Below are positions 20,401 through 27,612 of a stretch of DNA of 64,000 bases, piece after piece. The stretch is from Ornithinimicrobium sp. F0845 (lineage in GTDB: Bacteria > Actinomycetota > Actinomycetes > Actinomycetales > Dermatophilaceae), in the NCBI RefSeq assembly GCF_023015765.1, contig NZ_JALKAL010000011.1:6693-70692 (forward strand), read 5' to 3'. The position numbers and the translations under genes are program-made. The notes under the pieces were generated by a model. The model made no database searches and was not told the DNA's origin. It saw only the letters and a program-made list of their open reading frames with translations. The stretch's first letter is position 1; every line of letters starts with the position of its first letter.

Positions 20401-21084
20401 CACCTCCAGCGCCGTCTCGTCCCCGGCGGGGACGCGCGGCTGCGGCTTGCGGCCCGGCCGGGGCCGGACGGGGTCGATCGGGCGGGGCAGCGGCACCAGC
20501 TCCCGGGCACCGACGCGGGTGAGGCCCCGCAGCAGCCGGGCCTGCTCGGCACCCACGACCGCGCGGTGCACCGGCACGGCACCGTGCCGGGCGGCCCGCT
20601 CGAGACCCCGACGGGGGACGCGGCCGATCACCGGGCCGATCACCGGGCCGATCACCCACGGGGGCAGGACCAGCCCGGGGCCGGAGCCCGGGGACTCGTC
20701 CTCCGGATAGCTGGGCGGCCCGGGGGTGGCCAGCGGCACGACCTTGAGGGTGAGCCGGGGGATCGCCTCGAGCAGGCCCTCAAGGCTCCAGTCCAGGCGC
20801 TGACCCGCGGGCAGCTCGTAGACCAGGCGGGAGGGGCGGGCCGCGCGGTGACCTGCCAGACCGGACGGCTCCGGCGACACCTGCGACTCGGGGAACGCCT
20901 CCTCGCCGAGGTGCTGGAAGGCGAGGTCGACGATGAGGTGGCCGTCCTCGCCGTCGGAGACGAGCACCGGCCCCCCGGCGGACTCCTCGACCAGGAACCC
21001 GACCGCGGTGACCTGCAGGTCCAGCAGGTCCAGGGGTCGCAGCATCCGGGCCCTGACGACCTGTCGGCGACGTGGTGGGGGCAT
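17407..21084 (-). CDS. Giant protein of unknown function with coiled coil and long beta-rich C-terminus, first gene of the module
   Basis: 1,225 residues, no recognised family. The N-terminal region is followed by a Gly/Pro/Val repeat (GPVIGPVIG) encoded by 12-bp DNA repeats. The central part is rich in Arg/Tyr/Trp. Residues about 740-810 form a strong coiled coil (VQRLTQAIEEARQRLAADL and on). From about 885 to 1210 come many alternating beta-strands of 8-12 residues (for example SITLELSLTYDF, ASIVVEVEVLFF), a pattern seen in beta-groove or beta-barrel proteins; there is no signal peptide. The start ATG 21082-21084 is set by GGAGGGAG eight bases upstream. It stands first in a two-gene operon with the 1,574-residue protein. 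No partner such as a sheath, tube or secretion ATPase lies nearby. Confidence 0.85.
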   Translation of the reverse strand: MPPPRRRQVVRARMLRPLDLLDLQVTAVGFLVEESAGGPVLVSDGEDGHLIVDLAFQHLGEEAFPESQVSPEPSGLAGHRAARPSRLVYELPAGQRLDWSLEGLLEAIPRLTLKVVPLATPGPPSYPEDESPGSGPGLVLPPWVIGPVIGPVIGRVPRRGLERAARHGAVPVHRAVVGAEQARLLRGLTRVGARELVPLPRPIDPVRPRPGRKPQPRVPAGDETALEVPYRLIVSPSAEHGAFVHDVEPVLPPTVPGNGPEDGTGPQGADAAQRAQLWHTRLTTRVVNEDGKVVGHTDGGVQRVVRAVWSRDLEAPDAGTDTDVHEPMSTNPIDRRSLVRQSAATHEGVTPVPFRVRRLYLSALGAWVDWRGSWDTSEYGVPSGWPGQVTPITTYRHVAQMGRDSYVRLTYPGFLYPFGHRCEWVKLTERKVHEATRTAYLRQRNFIVLKDTTRAWTERDTPLSRVTLDPLVTPDLDPITPSTPLEAFFPLRGEVPFAWDIAGTDQAGETISLSAPLLFVPDVAIIDRLGDGKSPQQIGQEISALYNPHRQIGARGQQVSFAASAAHGDTRLEVNHLTWDGHLDTEAFTSRPYLQRSNAVVPSMRHLAGQAPGVDLEFNAAYLADDPDAEETDQPGFGPANPSALFLTLSSPPVSLDFTSGSDRAGGFVAPNLAVRALSRSLGAVGDDGSTAGGLADGTFDPATFLQGALPKLFGLFDLVDLIEAITGEELTLDDAPSFVTDALDTVSAIATQVQRLTQAIEEARQRLAADLAAAQEMHQGAIEAIEDAQAQLETVATGLLSQLTALGDALADLLEDPTAADPAADAAADLAGSLEDLRPVVNHPRMPAAVRSALSKPLEALITALSVMEDVLDAIDTFVEGVLTPATGVSARFEWRPPIGSWPGEPPDAVFHAKDPRGFALAVEVRASAQGAPSADVSAELRDFALVLLPGEPLMAMNFSRIGFRVGSNSKPEVDVVFGGMEFLGALGFIETLRRMIPFDGFADPPYVDVSPAGVTAGFDLELPNVSVGVFSLENISLGADARVPFLGDAVTVGFNFCSKDSPFRLTVMCIGGGGWVAIRLSPMGMVSLEMGLEAAAALSVDLGVASGSVSITVGVYLRLEGEAGSLTGYFRIRGEVDVLGLISASITLELSLTYDFPTGKMVGRASIVVEVEVLFFSASVEISVERKLAGSKGDPVFREIMPPDSAGHSDAWSTYCSAFAPGA
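20623..20656. repeat. Three 12-bp tandem repeats inside the giant gene
   Basis: GCCGATCACCGG is repeated at 20623, 20635 and 20647 (last copy partial). In frame it gives GPVIGPVIG on the minus strand. Copy number could vary between strains without breaking the frame. Confidence 0.85.
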
Positions 21085-21139
21085 GCGCGATCTCCCTCCG
21101 ACCCGAGGTGATGCCCCCTCGTGGGTCACCAGACCTCTC

Positions 21140-21168
21140 CGACGACGCTAGTGGCCGGAGCGTCGTCG
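21140..21168 (-). terminator. 10-bp perfect inverted repeat after the VanZ-fusion gene
   Basis: CGACGACGCT (21140-21149) and AGCGTCGTCG (21159-21168) form a perfect 10-bp stem with a 9-base loop. It lies 60 bases after the stop of the minus-strand VanZ-fusion gene and 55 bases before the start of the giant-gene operon. It can end the first or help control the second. Confidence 0.5.
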
Positions 21169-21227
21169 CGAAATGGGTAGTTCTGCCCACACCGAGGGCT
21201 GTGGAGTCGTCCGGCAGGATGACCCGG

Positions 21228-23267
21228 TCAGCGCGTGACGAGCCAGGCCAGGGTGCCGCTGACCGCGACGACCAGCACGGCCAGCGTGCCGTGCAGGACC
21301 GGCGTGCGGGCGAGCACCCCGACGAACTCGCGGAGCACGGCCGAGGGGAAGTAGTAGCGCGCCGTCGGTGCCCCGACGACCTGGGCGTCCAGCCCCAGCT
21401 CCCGGGCGATGATGGCCGCCCGGAAGGCGTGGTAGTCGTTGGTGGTCACCACCAACGACGTGCCCCGGCCCTCGGCCACCAGCAGGTCCCGGGAGAAGGT
21501 GAGGTTCTCCTGCGTGGTGCGGGACCGGCCCTCGACCCGGACGAGCTCGTCGTCGGCCCCAGCGCGCACGGCATACTGTCCCATCACCTCGCCCTCGGGC
21601 GCGACCTCGTCGGGGCCCTGGCCGCCGGACAGGACGAGGAGGGGGCGACGGCCCTGCGCGGTCTCCGCGTCGAGGACCTCCAGTCCCTTGTCGATGCGCG
21701 CCGCGAGGAGCGGCGGGACCCGGTGGCCGTAGACCCGGGAGCCGAGGACCACGATCGCGTCCCGGCCGGGCTGCGCCGGGACGCGCGCATAGGCCAGGCC
21801 GTAGATGACGAAGGCGCCGAGCAGCAGCGCGATGTGGGCGGTCAGCGCCAGGCCGGCCACGGCCGGGACGATGAGCCAGGTCAGGTCCAGCAGGAGCCCC
21901 GTGACGAGCAGCGCGATCAGGGCCAGGACGCCGGCCACGGCGAGCAGGCTGAGCAGATTGCCCAGGCCACGGCCCTCGCGGTGCACCACGACGAGGCCGG
22001 TGTAGAGCAGGTAGCCGACCAGCACCAGGTTGGCCACGACGAGACCGACGGCGACGGCACCGGCGAGGCCGGCGCCGACCACCGGCGACAGGGCTGAGAT
22101 CGTCAGCAGGACCGAGATGCCCAGGTAGACCAGGGCCCCGACGACGAAGACCGCCGAGCTGAGGCTGCGCGGGTCGGCGCCGCGCTCCGCCGACCCCGCC
22201 GCGACGTCCGGCTCGCGGGAGTCGACGACGACCAGCCCGGAGGCGTAGCCGCTGATGCCCCGGGTGTTGATGAACAGGACGACGACGGCGGACAGCGCCG
22301 CCCACGCGAAACCGAGCTGACCGAACGCGGTGACCCCGGCGTCCTCGGGGAGGGTGAGCAGGACGTAGCCACCCGCGCCGGTCAGGCAGCGGACGAGCCA
22401 CTGGTGCCAGCCGGGGCGTCGACCGTCGGGTCGCACGGGTCGCAGGTAGACCAGGTGCTGCCCGAGGGTGGCGCCCGTCGAGGCGGGGACGGCGAGGAGC
22501 AGCACCACCGCCGCGGTGATCGTGGCGACCACCTGGATCAGCACGGTGTGCGCCTCGTAGTCGCGGCCGGTGAAGTAGAGCGCGAACCGCACGCTGAGCG
22601 GGACCCCGACCCCGACGAGCAGCACCGAGACGAGGTCGACCGCCATCCCGGTCAGCCGCCGCAGGGGGCGCACGGGCTGCGGTTGGTCGGCCGGGCGCTC
22701 GTGCTGCCCGGGGACCAGCCGGGCGAGCGGGGCCAGCGCCACACCGATCGCGGTGCCGAGCGTGTTGGCGATCAGGTCGTCGGTGTCGAACAGCCGGTAG
22801 GCGCACGGGTAGACGAACCAGTTGCCGGTCAGCTGGGTCAGCTCGATGAGCAGCGATGCCCCCAGGCCGGTCGCGACACACCACGCGGGACGCCACCGGA
22901 ACAGGTGCCGCACGAGCATCCCGAGCGGCACGAAGAGGGCCACGTTGAGGACCACCTGGCGCAGCGCCGGGTCATGCAGCAGACCGACGGGCCCGCCGCT
23001 GGCGTCGATGTCGCCCAGGAAGCGGAACGGGACGAACTGGGCCCGCAGGGTGCCGTCACAGATCAGGTCCTCGACAGCCGGCAGCGGCAGGATCGTGTAG
23101 GTCCACAATGCCATCAGGTAGACGATCGCGGCCGCGCTGAGGAGGGCGTGCCCCGGGCCGGTCGTGCCGCGGCGGAAGCTCCACGCGATGTAGGGGATGA
23201 ACAGCAGCGGAAGCGCCACCACGCCCAGCAGGACCGCGAGCACCGCCGAGGCGCTGAACCCTTCCAC
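21228..23267 (-). CDS. Membrane protein fusing VanZ, RDD-like and YdcF/SanA-like domains
   Basis: 679 residues in three blocks. Residues 1-190 are a VanZ-like membrane domain (LIELTQLTGNWF, FDTDDLIANTLGT). About 215-350 is an RDD-like pair of helices (LVSVLLVGVGVPLSVRFALY, then RPVRPDGRRPG). After four more helices, residues about 510-655 form a YdcF/DUF218 domain (DAIVVLGSRVYG, LVLSGGQG, EGEVM, TTQENL, VVTTNDYHAFRA) and a last helix follows. VanZ proteins are linked to glycopeptide tolerance, and YdcF/SanA/ElyC proteins to envelope integrity; a role in envelope lipid or peptidoglycan-precursor handling is inference. Start is GTG 23265-23267 with TAGGCT six bases upstream (leaderless). It is divergent from the PfkB gene. 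Confidence 0.85.
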   Translation of the reverse strand: MEGFSASAVLAVLLGVVALPLLFIPYIAWSFRRGTTGPGHALLSAAAIVYLMALWTYTILPLPAVEDLICDGTLRAQFVPFRFLGDIDASGGPVGLLHDPALRQVVLNVALFVPLGMLVRHLFRWRPAWCVATGLGASLLIELTQLTGNWFVYPCAYRLFDTDDLIANTLGTAIGVALAPLARLVPGQHERPADQPQPVRPLRRLTGMAVDLVSVLLVGVGVPLSVRFALYFTGRDYEAHTVLIQVVATITAAVVLLLAVPASTGATLGQHLVYLRPVRPDGRRPGWHQWLVRCLTGAGGYVLLTLPEDAGVTAFGQLGFAWAALSAVVVLFINTRGISGYASGLVVVDSREPDVAAGSAERGADPRSLSSAVFVVGALVYLGISVLLTISALSPVVGAGLAGAVAVGLVVANLVLVGYLLYTGLVVVHREGRGLGNLLSLLAVAGVLALIALLVTGLLLDLTWLIVPAVAGLALTAHIALLLGAFVIYGLAYARVPAQPGRDAIVVLGSRVYGHRVPPLLAARIDKGLEVLDAETAQGRRPLLVLSGGQGPDEVAPEGEVMGQYAVRAGADDELVRVEGRSRTTQENLTFSRDLLVAEGRGTSLVVTTNDYHAFRAAIIARELGLDAQVVGAPTARYYFPSAVLREFVGVLARTPVLHGTLAVLVVAVSGTLAWLVTR

Positions 23268-23273
23268 GCCGCG

Positions 23274-23279
23274 AGCCTA
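23274..23279 (-). promoter_or_regulatory. Candidate leaderless -10 for the VanZ-fusion gene
   Basis: On the minus strand TAGGCT is followed by six bases and GTG 23267. The spacing matches the other leaderless candidates in this window. Confidence 0.4.
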
Positions 23280-23347
23280 TGTGGTGCGGTGTCCCTCAGG
23301 GGCCGGGAGCGGGTGCACATCCCGCGATGCTCTGCGACCGTTGGTGC

Positions 23348-24298
23348 GTGAGTCAGGAACCCTGGGTGTGCGTCGTCGCGCCGACCTCGATCCTCATGGT
23401 GGAGATCGAGCGGCCCGAGGACGCCTTCGACGGGGACGACTCCCGCGCGGAGATCCACGTGCACCGCGGGGGTCAGGGGTTGTGGGTCGCCACCATGGCC
23501 CACTCGCTGGGCGCCCGGGTGACCGTCTGCGGACCGTTCGGCGGCGAGACCGGGACGATCCTGCGACAGATCTCCAGCACGGCCGGCCTGGAGATCTCGG
23601 CGATCGAGTATGCCGAGGGGAGCGCCGCCCTGGTCCACGACCGGCGCTCCGGGGAGCGGCAGGAGGTCGCGCGGATGCCGGCCGGACCGCTCCGTCGGCA
23701 CGAGACCGACCAGCTGTTCGGGGCGGCGCTGGTCACCGGCATGGACGCCGACGTGTGCGTGCTCACCGGTGCGCAGCCGCCCGAGGTGCTGGCACCGGAC
23801 TTCTTCGGGCGGCTGGCCCACGACCTCCTGGTCGGGGAGACCATTCTGGTCGCTGACCTGTCCGGTGAGGCCGCGCTCCGGGTGGCGGAGGTGGGCCCCG
23901 CCGTGCTCAAGATGGCGCACGACGAGGTGATCGAGGCCGGCCTGGCCGACGACGACTCAGTGTCGAGTCTGAGGGCGGCTGCCGCGCAGCTGGTCGAGGG
24001 TGGCGTCGGGACCATGGTCATCTCCCGCGCCGACCAGCCGACCCTGGTGGTGCGCCCGAACGGTGCCTGGTTGGTGCGCACGCCTCCGCTGTCGTCCGTG
24101 GACCACCGCGGCGCCGGCGACTCGATGACCGCCGGCATCGCCGTGGGGATCGGCCGCGGTGAGCCGGTGCTGGACGCGGTCCGGCTGGGTGCCGCCGCAG
24201 GGACCCTGAATATCACGCGCCGGGGCCTGGGCACCGGCAGCCGCGAGGAGATCGAGCGGTTCACGACGCAGGTGACGATAGAGGAGCTGGACTCATGA
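23348..24298 (+). CDS. PfkB-family sugar kinase (1-phosphofructokinase-like)
   Basis: 316-residue ribokinase-fold enzyme. HRGGQGLWVA near the N-terminus is the substrate-side Gly motif, and DHRGAGDSMTAGI near the C-terminus carries the catalytic Asp and anion hole (usual form DTxGAGD; His-Arg here in place of Thr-x). It should transfer phosphate from ATP to a hexose or hexose phosphate; similarity to 1-phosphofructokinase is only by family. GTG 23348 (SQEPWVCVV) is preferred to an upstream GTG at 23279 because the added 23 residues are low-complexity and overlap the divergent promoter. Its TGA overlaps the surE ATG by 4 bp, so the two are translationally coupled. Confidence 0.82.
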   Translation: MSQEPWVCVVAPTSILMVEIERPEDAFDGDDSRAEIHVHRGGQGLWVATMAHSLGARVTVCGPFGGETGTILRQISSTAGLEISAIEYAEGSAALVHDRRSGERQEVARMPAGPLRRHETDQLFGAALVTGMDADVCVLTGAQPPEVLAPDFFGRLAHDLLVGETILVADLSGEAALRVAEVGPAVLKMAHDEVIEAGLADDDSVSSLRAAAAQLVEGGVGTMVISRADQPTLVVRPNGAWLVRTPPLSSVDHRGAGDSMTAGIAVGIGRGEPVLDAVRLGAAAGTLNITRRGLGTGSREEIERFTTQVTIEELDS

Positions 24299-25143
24299 GG
24301 GTGTTGGTGACCAACGACGACGGGATCGACTCGCCCGGGCTGACCGTGCTGGCCAACGTGGCGCACGCGGCGGGCCACGACGTGCTGGTCGCGGCCCCGT
24401 CGCACCAGTACTCCGGTGCGTCGGCGTCGCTGATCGGCCACGAGGTCGACGGGCGGTTGGAGCTGACCGACGGTGCCCCACCCGGGCTGGTCGAGGGCGT
24501 GCCCGCCCACGGGGTGCGGGCGGCCCCGGCGCTGATCACCTTCGCCGCCGGCTACGGCGCCTTCGGGGAGCGGCCCGACCTGGTGCTCTCCGGGGTCAAC
24601 CTCGGGGCGAACACGGGTCACGCGACGCTGCACTCCGGCACCGTCGGCGCAGCCCTGTCCGCGGCGACCCAGAGCATCCCGGCGCTCGCGGTCTCGATCG
24701 CGTCGGCCGACCCGGCGCACTGGGCGACCGCGGAGGAGGTCTGCCGGGTGGCCTTCGACTGGATGGTCGAGCACGCCCCGGAGGGGCGGGTGCTCAACGT
24801 CAACGTGCCCGATGTGCCGATGGAGCGGCTCCGTGGGTTGCGCGTCGCCCGACTGGCGCAGTTCGGCGCGGTCCAGGCCGCGGTGAAGGAGCGGGGCGAG
24901 GGCTGGGTGCACATGTCCTACGAGGAGATCGACGTCGAGCACGAGCCGGGCACGGACGCCTACCTCCTGGAGCACGGGTGGGCCACCGCCTCCCTGCTGC
25001 GCACCCCGATCCACGACGTGGCCGAGCCCGCACCCCCGGAGTTCACCACCGACGCCGCGGAGCACGCGGAGGATGTCGTGGAGGTCAGCCGTGGCCGCAC
25101 CATGTCCTCCGGGCGGGAGCCAGGGGACAGGGGGCGGGACTGA
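24295..25143 (+). CDS. surE: 5'/3'-nucleotidase SurE
   Basis: 282-residue survival-protein-E nucleotidase, a metal-dependent phosphatase that removes 5' or 3' phosphates from nucleotides in the cytosol. The N-terminal LVTNDDGIDSPG has the two metal-binding Asp, and SGVNLGANTGHATLHSGTVG is the conserved active-site loop with its Asn and Ser residues. A charged tail beyond residue 255 (EHAEDVVEVSRG) is longer than in typical SurE. ATG 24295 overlaps the stop of the PfkB kinase. Pairing of surE with a sugar kinase suggests a salvage role, which is inference. Confidence 0.93.
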   Translation: MRVLVTNDDGIDSPGLTVLANVAHAAGHDVLVAAPSHQYSGASASLIGHEVDGRLELTDGAPPGLVEGVPAHGVRAAPALITFAAGYGAFGERPDLVLSGVNLGANTGHATLHSGTVGAALSAATQSIPALAVSIASADPAHWATAEEVCRVAFDWMVEHAPEGRVLNVNVPDVPMERLRGLRVARLAQFGAVQAAVKERGEGWVHMSYEEIDVEHEPGTDAYLLEHGWATASLLRTPIHDVAEPAPPEFTTDAAEHAEDVVEVSRGRTMSSGREPGDRGRD

Positions 25144-25199
25144 GGCGTCGTGCCCCGGCTTGACGGTGCGATGCTGTTGTCCAGCTCCGGCTCCGGTGT

Positions 25200-25706
25200 T
25201 CAGCGCAGGGCGCGCTGGGCCGCCAGGACCTCCTCGACCGTGCCGTTCTCGATCGCCTCGACGAGCCCGTCCACGGCGTCCTCGATCTGGTCGTACATCC
25301 GCACATAGGCGTCCCGCGGCAGGCCCCAGGGGTCCGGGATATCGCGGACCTCGTCCGCCGCGTCGCTGGCGAAGGCTCCGAGCCGCACGACCTTCGCCTC
25401 GTCCTCGGGGCGTTGCGCGAGGGCGAGGATGTCCGCCTCGTTTGAGCTGTCCATCGCCAGGATCAGGTCTGCCTCGGCGAAGTGCTCGGCCGCGAACTGC
25501 GCCGCCCGGCTGGTGAACGCGTAGCCGCGTCCCTCGCCCTCGGCGACCGAGTGCTCGTGCGGCGGCCGGCCGAGGTGGTAGTCACCCGTCCCCGCCGAGG
25601 ACACGGTCACGTCGTCCAGTCCGGCCCGCTCGAGCCGGTGGACCAGCACCGACTCGGCGGCGGGTGAGCGGCAGATGTTGCCCAGGCAAACGGTCATGAT
25701 GCGCAT
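25200..25706 (-). CDS. Low-molecular-weight protein-tyrosine phosphatase
   Basis: 168-residue cysteine phosphatase. The P-loop CLGNICRSP lies near the N-terminus (C-x5-R-S), and the general-acid loop IPDPWG near residue 125 has the required Asp. In actinobacteria such enzymes (PtpA/YfkJ-like) act on phosphotyrosine proteins in the cytosol or after secretion. The start is ATG 25704-25706; an internal Met three codons later is also possible and neither has a clear ribosome-binding site. It converges on surE with 56 bases between stops. Confidence 0.9.
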   Translation of the reverse strand: MRIMTVCLGNICRSPAAESVLVHRLERAGLDDVTVSSAGTGDYHLGRPPHEHSVAEGEGRGYAFTSRAAQFAAEHFAEADLILAMDSSNEADILALAQRPEDEAKVVRLGAFASDAADEVRDIPDPWGLPRDAYVRMYDQIEDAVDGLVEAIENGTVEEVLAAQRALR

Positions 25707-25762
25707 GTCAGCGAGTCTGTCAGAGCGCGGCCGATCCGACCGTGCGGGCCTCCATCGGGTGC

Positions 25763-26140
25763 CTAGCCCCCCGCGGTCGGGGTGCGCTGGCCCGGGCTGA
25801 CCCGGACCTCGTCCTCGCCCCTCGGAGCGGTGGCGAACTTCAGGCCGACCGCGCAGCCGATGATCCCCACCAGGAAGAGCGCCTTGAGCGGCGTCAGCGC
25901 CTCCTCCCCGGTGACGACCGCCCAGACCACGGTGAGCACGGCACCCAGACCGGTCCACACGGCATACGCCGTGCCGGTGGGGATCGTCTTCATCGCCCAC
26001 CCGAGCCCGACCAGGCTGATGACGGAGAAGATGACGAAGACCACCGTGGGGCCGAGACGGGACAACCCGTCGGACTCACCCAGGGCGGTCGCCCAGACCG
26101 CCTCGAAGACCGCGCTGACCAACAGCACCGCCCAGGGCAT
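25763..26140 (-). CDS. SMR-family guanidinium exporter subunit (Gdx/SugE-like), second gene
   Basis: 125-residue small multidrug-resistance protein with four hydrophobic helices, the conserved Glu in TM1 (SAVFEAVWATAL, near residue 13) and the Gdx/SugE signature IPTGTAYAVWTGLGAV. It starts one base after the stop of the partner gene (ATG 26138-26140), so the pair is one translational unit. The tail (APRGEDEVRVSPG) is longer than in most SMR proteins. With the riboswitch upstream the natural substrate is predicted to be guanidinium, exported in exchange for protons; two unlike subunits suggest a heterodimer. Confidence 0.88.
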   Translation of the reverse strand: MPWAVLLVSAVFEAVWATALGESDGLSRLGPTVVFVIFSVISLVGLGWAMKTIPTGTAYAVWTGLGAVLTVVWAVVTGEEALTPLKALFLVGIIGCAVGLKFATAPRGEDEVRVSPGQRTPTAGG

Positions 26141-26141
26141 G

Positions 26142-26456
26142 TCAGGACACCACCTTCAGGCCGACGACGCAGCCGACGATCCCCAGCAGCAGCAGTATGC
26201 GCAGCAGGGTCGCCGGCTCGGTGCCGCGCAGCATCGCCCACAGCACGGTGAGGCTGGCGCCTGTGGCGGTCCAGACGGCGTAGGCGGTGCCGGTGGGGAT
26301 GGTCTCCATCGCGAGCGCGAGTCCCCAGACCGAGGCGATCATGGCGACGACGAAGACGATGCTCGGCCGCAGACGGCGCAGTCCGTTGGAGACACCGAGC
26401 GCGGTCGCCCAGACCGCTTCGAGCACTCCCGAGCCGATCAGCAGAACCCAGTCCAT
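26142..26456 (-). CDS. SMR-family guanidinium exporter subunit (Gdx/SugE-like), first gene
   Basis: 104-residue SMR protein with four transmembrane helices, TM1 Glu (GSGVLEAVWATAL) and IPTGTAYAVWTATGA. It shares the core of its partner at 25763-26140, consistent with an old duplication. ATG 26454-26456 is set by AAGGAAG eight bases upstream; a longer reading frame upstream is discarded because it would cover the riboswitch. The guanidine-III riboswitch at 26497-26538 ends about 40 bases before this start and should control translation of both genes. Confidence 0.9.
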   Translation of the reverse strand: MDWVLLIGSGVLEAVWATALGVSNGLRRLRPSIVFVVAMIASVWGLALAMETIPTGTAYAVWTATGASLTVLWAMLRGTEPATLLRILLLLGIVGCVVGLKVVS

Positions 26457-26496
26457 GACGATCACTTCCTTGGCAGACGGGACGGGCAGAGAAACT

Positions 26497-26538
26497 GGCC
26501 AGTCTTGTCTTGTCCGGGTACTGAACCGTCGTCCGGGG
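26497..26538 (-). promoter_or_regulatory. Guanidine-III (ykkC-III) riboswitch
   Basis: Read on the minus strand the element begins CCGGACGACGG, continues TTCAGTACCCGGACAAG and ends ACAAGACTGGCC. These are the conserved blocks I know from the Thermobifida fusca ykkC-III riboswitch (CCGGACGA..., GTACCCGG, GACAAGAC) with the same block spacing. GGT(T)CAGT can pair with ACTGGCC, and the 5' CCGG with the CCGG in GTACCCGG, giving the class-III pseudoknot. It lies about 40 bases before the SMR pair, the expected target class. Positions and pairing were checked by eye only. Confidence 0.87.
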
Positions 26539-26596
26539 TGCCGGGCACCGCGTCCAGGATAGCAACGCTGCTCACGAGCACCGCGCGGTCGGGACG

Positions 26597-26634
26597 GTGA
26601 CGCAGGCCGGGAGCACACGGCATACTCTCGCGGG
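26597..26634 (+). promoter_or_regulatory. Candidate leaderless promoter of the exonuclease gene
   Basis: GTGACG (26597-26602) and CATACT (26621-26626) are 18 bases apart, and eight bases later GTG 26635 begins the gene. CATACT is also part of one of the over-represented GGCATAC heptamers. Confidence 0.42.
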
Positions 26635-27558
26635 GTGCTGCGCATCGCCTCGGTCAACGTCAACGGGATCCGGGCCGCCCACCGTCGGGGGTTCGGTGAC
26701 TGGCTGACCAGCCGCGCCTGTGACGTGGTGGCGCTGCAGGAGGTGCGGGCACCGCTGGACAAGCTGCCGGTGGACGCCTTCGGGGAGTATCACGTGAGCT
26801 ACGAGCCGGGGCAGCTCGCGGGGCGCAACGGGGTGGCGGTGCTGACCCGCCGGCCGCCGGCGGCGGTGCGCACCTGGGACGCCGACGTGCTGGTCCGGGC
26901 GCCGGGTGAGGACCACCTGCACACCGAGCCGGCGCCGGACCGGGTGCCGCTGGCGCGCGGGCTGAGCCGCCATGCCCATGAGGGGCGGTATGTCGAGGTC
27001 GACCTGGCCGAGGCGCCGATCACGGTCGCGAGCCTCTATCTGCCCAAGGGCGGACTGCCGGCGCACCTGCAGAAGCCGGGGCGGATGCGGGAGGCGCCGG
27101 ACGGTGGCGCGCGCTACGAGCGGAAGATGCGCTTCATGGCTGCCTTTGCCCGGCAGCTCTCACGGACCCGGCGCGCCGCGGCGGCGGCCGGCCGGGAGTT
27201 CCTGCTGATGGGCGATCTCAACGTGGCACACACCTGGCAGGACGTGGCTCGGTGGCGGAGCAGCCAGCGGGCCGAGGGCTTCCTGCCCGAGGAGCGGGAG
27301 TGGATCGGCTCCCTGCTCTCACCGCGGACCCTCGTCGACGTGGTGCGGGCGGTGCACCCGGACGCCGAGGGGCCCTACTCCTGGTGGTCCTGGCTCGGAC
27401 AGTCGTATGCCCGTGACGCCGGGTGGCGCATCGACTACCACCTGGCCACGCCGGGGCTCGCGCGCACGGCGGTCTCGGCGCAGGTGGACCGGGAGCACCG
27501 CGGCATCCGGCTGTCGGACCACGCACCGGTGGTCGTCGACTATGACGTGGGGAGCTGA
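26635..27558 (+). CDS. xth: Exodeoxyribonuclease III / AP endonuclease
   Basis: 307-residue Mg-dependent nuclease of the exonuclease-endonuclease-phosphatase fold, acting in base-excision repair on abasic sites. Motifs follow the family order: VNVNGIRAA (metal/DNA contact Asn), VVALQEVRA (catalytic Glu), SLYLPKGG, LMGDLNVAH (Asp-x-Asn), WRIDYHLAT and SDHAPVVVDY (catalytic Asp-His). It is slightly longer than the common 260-residue enzyme because of an insertion around residues 85-115. Start GTG 26635 fits a leaderless promoter and the conserved N-terminus LRIASVNVNG. It is divergent from the SMR pair. Confidence 0.93.
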   Translation: MLRIASVNVNGIRAAHRRGFGDWLTSRACDVVALQEVRAPLDKLPVDAFGEYHVSYEPGQLAGRNGVAVLTRRPPAAVRTWDADVLVRAPGEDHLHTEPAPDRVPLARGLSRHAHEGRYVEVDLAEAPITVASLYLPKGGLPAHLQKPGRMREAPDGGARYERKMRFMAAFARQLSRTRRAAAAAGREFLLMGDLNVAHTWQDVARWRSSQRAEGFLPEEREWIGSLLSPRTLVDVVRAVHPDAEGPYSWWSWLGQSYARDAGWRIDYHLATPGLARTAVSAQVDREHRGIRLSDHAPVVVDYDVGS

Positions 27559-27600
27559 GGCAGTGACCGTTCTCACGCTCACGGGGCGGTCCCTCTCGGA

Positions 27601-27606
27601 TACGGT
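27601..27606 (+). promoter_or_regulatory. Candidate leaderless -10 for the RIC gene
   Basis: TACGGT followed by six bases and ATG 27613. No clear -35. The same -10-to-start spacing recurs at several genes in this window. Confidence 0.42.
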
Positions 27607-27612
27607 GACGAC

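Noticed and set aside
12666-21084. Giant pair as part of a contractile injection or phage-tail system
   Set aside because: No sheath, tube, baseplate, LysM spike or AAA ATPase genes lie within the window, and no such motifs were seen.
14559-21111. Very long open frames opposite the two giant genes (973 codons at 14559-17480 and 921 at 18346-21111)
   Set aside because: Same GC artefact; the minus-strand genes have ribosome-binding sites, tight spacing and folded-looking domains, the antisense frames do not.
26142-26762. Longer start for the first SMR protein (206 codons)
   Set aside because: The extra N-terminus would cover the riboswitch and is not hydrophobic; ATG 26456 has a ribosome-binding site.
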